Shown: piece after piece, positions 7,631-10,969 of the stretch
Position numbering within the stretch: the first letter of the stretch is position 1
How the letters are laid out: each line of letters begins with the position of its first letter
From: Planctomycetota bacterium
GTDB lineage: Bacteria > Planctomycetota > Phycisphaerae > Phycisphaerales > UBA1924
Direction: 5' to 3'
Assembly: GCA_023412695.1 (NCBI GenBank)
Contig: JAEYNG010000165.1
Span: 1 to 10,969, forward strand
DNA length: 10,969 nucleotides
Made by a program: the position numbers and the translations under genes
The notes under the pieces: model-generated
The model's input: the letters and a program-made list of their open reading frames with translations, nothing else
Told to the model about the DNA's origin: nothing
Database searches by the model: none

Positions 7631-8621
7631 AGGCGTCGCCCCAACTGAACAGCGGGCCGCACCATGCGGGGTGCTTCATGATCGCTTTCGCGAGTGCGGG
7701 GTACTGCTGCTTGGCGGGCTGCTTCTTCGTCTTGTCTTTCGTTCTCGGTAGCGCCTCGCCCTTGGCGACGACGAACGCGGTGGCCCATGTGTACCGGATG
7801 TTGGCGCTCATTCGCATCTGGCGCGGGTCCATCTCACCCACACTCGGATAGTTGATCCCGTAGTCGGAATATGTGGGCATGCGCTTGAGCTTGTCGATTC
7901 GGGACCGCGCGTGCGTCCAGTTCAGCCACTCCTCGCGCGACAATTCCTCGGTAGAAAACTGCCCCACATTGCTCATGTCCGGCGGGAAGGCGCAGGCCGA
8001 CAGCGTCAGCGAGCGCCATTCGTCCAGCTCAGGCAATGCGTTGAGCAAGGGAACGAGAGTGGACTTCGGAGGAACCTGTCCGCCGAAGTCCACGAGCAAG
8101 TCAATCTTGCCCGTGGAAACTTTCAGGAACTTACGCAGTGCCTTGATCTGTCCGTCCAGGTCATCGGCCTCCAGATCGTCCTCTGTCAGTCGGAGGCACA
8201 CCCCGCGACCATCCTCTGCGGCGGCATCCCTGACCGCCGTGTTGTACTCGGCGAGGCGATCGATTCCGGCCACCGGGATCGCCTTTACCCCGCCGTCGCG
8301 GAGCATGTCCAACATGGCCGCGATCGGCTCGCGACCATCTTCCAGATTCTCGTCCTGCTCGACGCCCACACCGTCGATGAAGACACGCCGCTCGGTACCC
8401 CAGTTCTTGACGATGTTGTCAGACACGGACTTAACGTGCGCGTCGATGGACTTCGACGGCACCGGATCTTCTTCCCCCTCGATCCACTTCGGCGGGATGT
8501 CCTGGATCTCCAACACCGGCGTCATCCCCGTCCTCACGGCTCCAGCCGCCTCGCGCAGCGCCCGCAGCTCGCCCGCCTTCGCCTTCAGAATCGGTACGTA
8601 GTGCTTGTGATCGAAACCCAT
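7518..8621 (-). CDS. Beta-family protein (PF14350-like)
   Basis: This 367-residue protein begins near HYVPILKAKAGELRALRE (residues 7-24), the N-terminal signature of the beta (T4 beta-like) family, and continues with TPVLEI at 34-39. KIDLLVDFGG (172-181) fits an inner strand of a probable alpha/beta barrel. MPTYSDYGINYP (248-259), NIRYTWA (274-280), PLFSWGDAFI (323-332) and the late W347 with HH354-355 are further family-type motifs. Biochemical function is unknown. Members resemble sce7725 proteins, the usual partners of sce7726, which makes the pairing here meaningful. I chose the ATG at 8621 because AAAGGA lies ten bases upstream; a GTG at 8651 would add ten residues but sits inside an inverted repeat. 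The gene points toward sce7726 and overlaps its 3' end by 113 bp. There is no signal peptide or membrane segment. Confidence 0.85.
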   Translation of the reverse strand: MGFDHKHYVPILKAKAGELRALREAAGAVRTGMTPVLEIQDIPPKWIEGEEDPVPSKSIDAHVKSVSDNIVKNWGTERRVFIDGVGVEQDENLEDGREPIAAMLDMLRDGGVKAIPVAGIDRLAEYNTAVRDAAAEDGRGVCLRLTEDDLEADDLDGQIKALRKFLKVSTGKIDLLVDFGGQVPPKSTLVPLLNALPELDEWRSLTLSACAFPPDMSNVGQFSTEELSREEWLNWTHARSRIDKLKRMPTYSDYGINYPSVGEMDPRQMRMSANIRYTWATAFVVAKGEALPRTKDKTKKQPAKQQYPALAKAIMKHPAWCGPLFSWGDAFIAKCANGDCVGNGTDWRAVGTSHHLAYVVQQIANLP

Positions 8622-8639
8622 GAGACTTCGTTCCTTTCT

Positions 8640-8659
8640 TGGCGTGTACACTCACGCCA
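8640..8659. promoter_or_regulatory. Inverted repeat between two divergent cargo genes, possible operator
   Basis: TGGCGTG (8640-8646) and CACGCCA (8653-8659) are perfect 7-bp arms around TACACT. The palindrome GTGTACAC (8644-8651) lies within it. The repeat fills the 39-bp gap between the start of the beta-family gene at 8621 and the small gene at 8661, a typical place for an autoregulatory operator. Confidence 0.45.
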
Positions 8660-8660
8660 T

Positions 8661-8819
8661 ATGGCCAAGAAGACCAACCGCACCAATCGTCCAGGCCGCC
8701 GTGGACTGAGCGTCTCGATGCATCCCCTGACCGCTGACGAGGCCCTTCGCGCCGTCCTGTCCATCAAGCCAGAGCACGCGAAGCGAGTCATCGTCAAGAC
8801 CAGGGTGAAGAAACGGTAA
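8661..8819 (+). CDS. Small basic protein, 52 residues, divergent from beta gene
   Basis: The frame reads MAKKTNRTNRPGRRGLSVSM, then HPLTADEALRAVLSIKPEHA and a KRVIVKTRVKKR tail, ending at TAA 8817-8819. The PLTADEALRAVLSIKPE stretch looks like a short amphipathic helix of a kind seen in small planctomycete proteins; the ends are strongly basic, suggesting nucleic-acid binding. No domain can be named with confidence. There is no clear Shine-Dalgarno sequence, and the ATG follows directly on the inverted repeat at 8640-8659. The reading frame is open upstream as well, but that part is antisense to the beta gene. Its position inside the terminal repeats and beside the beta gene makes an antitoxin-like or regulatory partner plausible. 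That is inference only. Confidence 0.55.
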   Translation: MAKKTNRTNRPGRRGLSVSMHPLTADEALRAVLSIKPEHAKRVIVKTRVKKR

Positions 8820-8829
8820 CCGGGTTACC
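8815..8829. other. 15-bp near-perfect palindrome at the end of the small gene
   Basis: GGTAACC (8815-8821), a central G, and GGTTACC (8823-8829) form 7-bp arms overlapping the stop codon of the small gene. No T-run follows, so it is not a classical terminator. It may be a protein-binding site near the element's right end or a short RNA hairpin. Confidence 0.35.
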
Positions 8830-8845
8830 CCCGGGAGTCCATTGC

Positions 8846-8868
8846 TGTGTTGTGAAGTGCATAATTCC
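8846..8868 (-). repeat. Right terminal inverted repeat of the IS1595-type element
   Basis: On the minus strand it reads GGAATTATGCACTTCACAACACA and differs from the left repeat by one base. IS630 transposase coding sequence resumes about ten bases beyond it. Confidence 0.9.
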
Positions 8869-8877
8869 GAATAAGAA

Positions 8878-9245
8878 AAGACGATCCACGCGGCCGAGCA
8901 GGACCGCCCGGATGTCGCGCAGCGACGTGAAGACTGGAAAGCGGAGCGACCCGGGCTCGACGCGGGCCGGCTGATCTTCATCGACGAGACCCAGGCCAAG
9001 ACCAACATGACCCGGCTCACGGCCGCGCACCAGTTGGCGAGCGACTGATCGACAGGACGCCGCACGGTCACTGGAAGACCACCTCGCTGATCGCCGCGTT
9101 GGGGGCGAACGGCGTGCGCTGCTCGACGGTCGTGGATGGCGCGATCAACCGGGACGTGTTTGACGCCTTCGTCGATCCGGTGCTGGTGCCTGAACTGCGA
9201 CGTGGTGATCCTCGACAACCTCTCGAGCCACAAGAGCGAGCATGC
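8878..9245 (+). pseudogene. IS630-family transposase, 3' part with frameshifts and truncation
   Basis: Beyond the right end of the inserted element the frame resumes as KKTIHAAEQDRPDVAQRRED, then GRLIFIDETQAKTNMTRL with the first catalytic Asp. A one-base loss near 9019 shifts the frame, and the first frame then stops at TGA 9046-9048. The second frame reads GRAPVGERLIDRTPHGHWKT, then SLIAALGANGVRCSTVVDGA, and a second frameshift near 9200 is needed to reach CDVVILDNLSSHKSEH, which holds the second catalytic Asp. The PYSPDLNPIE region with the third catalytic acid is absent. The gene is therefore dead three times over: by insertion, by frameshifts and by 3' deletion. Confidence 0.85.
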
Positions 9246-9260
9246 TGCTGACCTCCCCAC

Positions 9261-9280
9261 AGGGCACGCGGACGTGCCCT
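9261..9280 (+). other. Strong hairpin in the spacer after the IS630 remnant
   Basis: AGGGCACG (9261-9268) and CGTGCCCT (9273-9280) are perfect 8-bp arms with the loop CGGA. No T-run follows. It lies in 9246-9370, a stretch where I find no gene. The stem resembles the one before the IS630 start at 5611-5628. Confidence 0.45.
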
Positions 9281-9361
9281 GCGAGCCCTCGGGGGGGCGC
9301 GGCGACCACCCGAGCAGCGGGGGCCGGGTGATGGGGACCTGCTACGTAGGTGGCGTGCGGT

Positions 9362-9385
9362 GTTTTGGCCCACGCGATTGCTGAA
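9362..9385 (+). repeat. Direct-repeat-like motif, right of the IS block
   Basis: TTTTGG, then eight bases, then ATTGCTGAA, in the same orientation as the copy at 5569-5591. It marks the outer right side of the degraded block. Confidence 0.25.
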
Positions 9386-9528
9386 TATGGACGAACGGGA
9401 TCGCGAGGGGAGAGTACCTTAACGGTCGCCCCCGAATCGGCGAAGGCTTCACGATACTCGCCATTGGGATCGAGGACGATGAAGCGGCATCCGCGCCGCT
9501 TGGGCGATGCGGCAAGGTCAGCTGTGGT
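9385..9528 (-). pseudogene. Fragment resembling a HerA/FtsK-type ATPase
   Basis: Immediately after the methyltransferase stop the same minus frame reads KRRGCRFIVLDPNGEYREAF and then ADSGATVKVLSPRDPVRPYS. A hydrophobic strand ending in DPxGEY is the hallmark of HerA-like (DUF87) and related FtsK-superfamily ATPases, where it follows the P-loop by about 30 residues. Here the P-loop is absent: the nine residues before KRRG do not match, and the methyltransferase lies further upstream. No start codon with a ribosome binding site is present. HerA ATPases translocate DNA and often partner with nucleases in repair or defence. The fragment is short, so TraG/VirB4-like ATPases cannot be excluded. Confidence 0.45.
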
Positions 9529-10494
9529 TCATTCGAGATCGAACCGGAACTTGCTGGCCTCGAGATACTCAAGTGACTGGTCAATCGAGATCCATCGCCT
9601 CCCCAGTTGTTCAGCGACCATGCCGGTGGTGTTCGACCCGGCGAACGGGTCTACGACGATGTCGTTGTCGTCGGTCAGCATTTTGATGAAGAACTCGGGC
9701 AGCACCGCTGGGAATCTGGCGGGGTGAATCTTCATACCCGATTCCTTGCATCGCAAGGTGTAAGGGTCATTCGCGGCGTTGTTGCCGAACCTAAGCAGGT
9801 CGCTCGGCGTGCCATCGTCGATCACGTTGGGCGGGATAGAGCCGCCGTGCTCGGTGCTCGCGAACCCCTCATTGATCATGTGCCCCGCCGGACGCTTCGT
9901 CTTGGAAAGCCCGCGCTTGTTGAGCCGGATCATGTCGGCGCTGTAGGGCCGCAGGACGTTGCGGTTGTTTGCCTTTGGGTGCGGCGTCTTGCTAAACCAC
10001 CAGACAAACTCCACCGAGTCCTTCACGCGGATGCGCCGCACCGTGACCCACTCCGCAGGCACCGGCATCTTCGCCGGGTTGTACCAGAAGAACTCCTGCG
10101 CGAGGTAGAGGCCGACGGTCTCTACAAGCTCGACGAGCAGCTTGTAGGTGTAGATGGACCGCGTGGGCTTGCCGGGCGTCCACGCGCCGCCGACGTTGAG
10201 CACAAAGCTGCCATCGTCGGCGAGCACCCGGCGGATCTCCCGGGCGAAGGGCAGGAGCCAGTCAATGTACTCGTGCTGATCGGCGTTGCCGTACTCCTTT
10301 TTAAAGTGCAGCGCGTACGGCGGCGACGTGACCACAAGGTTCGCTGATCCCGTCGGCATTGACCGAAGAACCTCCAGCGAGTCGCCCACAACCGCGATTC
10401 CCAGATCTGTTTCGTAGAGGGGCTTTTTCGGTACGAGGTCGCCCCAGGCCGTTTTGGGGGTCCGTGCCAGGTCAAGAAGTTGCTGCTTCGCCAT
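9529..10494 (-). CDS. DNA (N4-cytosine-type) methyltransferase, beta class
   Basis: This 321-residue enzyme should transfer a methyl group from S-adenosylmethionine to a base in a specific DNA site. Motif IV (TSPPY, residues 56-60) comes first and motif I (DPFAGSNTTG, 282-291) near the C-terminus, the order of beta-class enzymes. TSPPY rather than DPPY favours N4-cytosine over N6-adenine. HPARFPAVLPEFFIKMLTDD (257-276) and WISID (301-305) are the usual motifs around the cofactor site; the variable middle (about 150-250) would recognise the target. The layout recalls M.PvuII-like enzymes, but specificity cannot be read from sequence. I prefer the ATG at 10494, with GGAG nine bases upstream, over the ATG at 10509, which lacks a Shine-Dalgarno sequence. 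No restriction endonuclease is visible next to it. Confidence 0.92.
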   Translation of the reverse strand: MAKQQLLDLARTPKTAWGDLVPKKPLYETDLGIAVVGDSLEVLRSMPTGSANLVVTSPPYALHFKKEYGNADQHEYIDWLLPFAREIRRVLADDGSFVLNVGGAWTPGKPTRSIYTYKLLVELVETVGLYLAQEFFWYNPAKMPVPAEWVTVRRIRVKDSVEFVWWFSKTPHPKANNRNVLRPYSADMIRLNKRGLSKTKRPAGHMINEGFASTEHGGSIPPNVIDDGTPSDLLRFGNNAANDPYTLRCKESGMKIHPARFPAVLPEFFIKMLTDDNDIVVDPFAGSNTTGMVAEQLGRRWISIDQSLEYLEASKFRFDLE

Positions 10495-10540
10495 CAGTTC
10501 ACGCTCCATCGTTCAGCCGGATGAGCATCGTACGGTGGTT

Positions 10541-10554
10541 GTTCCAGCCGGAAC
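10541..10554. promoter_or_regulatory. Inverted repeat upstream of the methyltransferase
   Basis: GTTCC (10541-10545), AGCC, GGAAC (10550-10554). The motif GTTC(C)AGCCGG also occurs at 10511-10520, next to the methyltransferase start. A TACGAT sequence lying between them on the minus strand (10527-10532) is a possible -10 box, so the repeat could be an operator. Five-base arms are short and may be chance. Confidence 0.25.
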
Positions 10555-10703
10555 GGAGGATTGAGGCCAAATGCGACTCGGTAGTCAAGTTGCAGACTCC
10601 GCCCCAGCCGCCTTGGCGGTCGCTCGCACCTGCTCAAGGGCCGTCGGTGCGACGCCGACCGCTACCTTCCCGAGCAATCTGGTAGCCAACAGGAGCAGCG
10701 GCC

Positions 10704-10862
10704 ATGATCGCAGACGACTCGAACCTGGTTGCGCCGGAAGACGCCTGTCCGCTGTGCAAGGAGCGCCGGGCCGACATGCTCGTGTGGGACGAGGACGGCA
10801 CGCAGGTGACCTGCACCATGTGCGGGTGCACCTACACGCCCAAGGCCAAGCGCGAAGACTGA
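10704..10862 (+). CDS. Small zinc-ribbon protein, 52 residues
   Basis: The frame reads MIADDSNLVAPEDACPLCKE, then RRADMLVWDEDGTQVTCTMC and GCTYTPKAKRED, ending at TGA 10860-10862. CPLC at residues 15-18 and CTMC at 37-40 (with a further Cys at 42) form a four-cysteine zinc ribbon. AGGAG lies eight bases before the ATG, a good ribosome binding site, and an intrinsic terminator follows at 10891-10924. Such small ribbons are found as nucleic-acid or protein-binding adaptors; no specific role can be assigned. It is transcribed divergently from the methyltransferase with about 210 bp between the starts. Confidence 0.8.
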   Translation: MIADDSNLVAPEDACPLCKERRADMLVWDEDGTQVTCTMCGCTYTPKAKRED

Positions 10863-10890
10863 CGGCTGCGGCCATCACCGCCTCCCCCTC

Positions 10891-10924
10891 GCCGCGCCTC
10901 CGGCAGGAGCCGCGGCTTTCTCTT
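10891..10924 (+). terminator. Intrinsic terminator after the zinc-ribbon gene
   Basis: GCCGCG pairs with CGCGGC and, after one C-C mismatch, CTCC pairs with GGAG around the loop GGCA, giving ten base pairs. TTTCTCTT follows at 10917-10924. It lies 28 bases after the stop of the zinc-ribbon gene. In the remaining 45 bases to the window edge I see nothing. Confidence 0.75.
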
Positions 10925-10969
10925 CGGCGTGAGCGTTCGACGCCGGCGGCACCGCCATCGCCGCGGGAA

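Larger units (their letters stand above)
5971..8869 (+). mobile_element. IS1595-family transporter element with passenger genes
   Basis: The left end (5972-5994, GGAATTATGCACTTTACAACACA) and the right end (8846-8868) are inverted repeats matching at 22 of 23 bases, extended by one pair at C5971/G8869. Between them lie one intact IS1595-type transposase (6036-6971) and three further genes: sce7726-like (6968-7630, plus), beta-family (7518-8621, minus) and a 52-codon gene (8661-8819, plus). The element splits an IS630 transposase gene, which proves it moved in. No exact 8-bp target duplication remains: the adjacent octamers are AACAAAAG and AATAAGAA, matching at 5 of 8. The IS1595 family is known to include members with passenger genes. 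The cargo set seen here is one I do not recognise from that family. Confidence 0.85.
5599..9245 (+). mobile_element. Decayed IS630-family insertion sequence, interrupted and 3'-truncated
   Basis: The two halves of one IS630 transposase reading sequence lie at 5643-5970 and 8878-9245 and are separated by the 2.9-kb IS1595-type element. Joined, they read continuously across the insertion point as SMAIKELGFSFN then KKTIHAAEQDRPDV. The left boundary is approximate and placed just before the transposase leader. The right boundary is where IS630 similarity ends, since the C-terminal part with the last catalytic acid and the right inverted repeat are not found. IS630 elements normally insert at TA dinucleotides; I cannot verify the original target here. 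Confidence 0.7.

Noticed and set aside
8622..8651. GTG start for the beta-family gene at 8651
   Set aside because: It lies inside the 8640-8659 inverted repeat and has no ribosome binding site, whereas the ATG at 8621 has AAAGGA at good spacing and begins just before the conserved YVPILK segment.
7911..8660. Long plus-strand extension upstream of the small basic gene in the same frame
   Set aside because: It is the antisense of the beta-family gene. The ATG at 8661, after the inverted repeat, is the sensible start.
8815..8835. Terminator for the small basic gene
   Set aside because: The stem is symmetrical with almost no loop and no T-run follows, so it is recorded only as a palindrome.
5963..8877. 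Exact target site duplication of the IS1595-type element
   Set aside because: The octamers next to the repeats are AACAAAAG and AATAAGAA. Shifting the borders by one or two bases does not produce an exact match.
9607..10347. 246-codon plus-strand frame
   Set aside because: It mirrors the methyltransferase gene, whose motifs and order are unmistakable on the minus strand.
1..10969. CRISPR array, tRNA or rRNA genes
   Set aside because: No regularly spaced repeats, no clover-leaf pattern with a CCA-type end and no rRNA-like conserved sequence were seen on either strand.

Overview
The window is GC-rich and looks like an accessory region of a planctomycete-type chromosome, probably Phycisphaerae-like. 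That guess rests on three things: a very large RHS/YD-repeat protein, a TPR tail of a kind I associate with that phylum, and the IS630/IS1595 content. I ran no database search, so the taxonomy is inference. I see no rRNA, tRNA or CRISPR array.

Layout. (1) From base 1 to about 5050 the minus strand is one uninterrupted reading frame. It encodes most of a giant RHS-repeat protein whose C-terminus lies beyond the left edge. The long plus-strand frames over it are antisense shadows. (2) At about 5040 this gene meets, head to head, the C-terminal stub of a TPR protein on the plus strand. Another short decayed gene tail follows. Both large genes seem to lack their natural 5' parts, so this looks like a rearrangement junction. 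(3) From about 5600 to 9245 lies a decayed IS630-family insertion sequence. Its transposase carries at least two frameshifts and has lost its 3' end. (4) Inside that pseudogene sits an intact second element of about 2.9 kb, bounded by 23-bp terminal inverted repeats matching at 22 of 23 bases. It carries an IS1595-family transposase and three passenger genes: an sce7726-family PD-(D/E)XK nuclease-like gene translationally coupled to the transposase, a convergent beta-family gene (PF14350-like), and a divergent 52-codon basic protein. (5) Right of the IS630 remnant is a minus-strand N4-cytosine-type DNA methyltransferase. Directly behind its stop codon is a fragment resembling a HerA-like ATPase without its P-loop. 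(6) At the right end are a 52-residue zinc-ribbon protein with a good ribosome binding site and an intrinsic terminator.

How the parts fit. The most interesting object is the IS1595-type element at 5971-8869. It has the form of a transporter IS, with one transposase and cargo that resembles components of sce7725/sce7726-like modules, which may be involved in defence. The nuclease-like gene depends on the transposase mRNA (ATGA overlap). It overlaps the 3' end of the beta-family gene by 113 bp on the opposite strand, so the two partners could also affect each other through antisense RNA. The surrounding IS630 wreck, the methyltransferase with no visible restriction partner, the ATPase fragment and the truncated genes suggest a rearranged genomic island.
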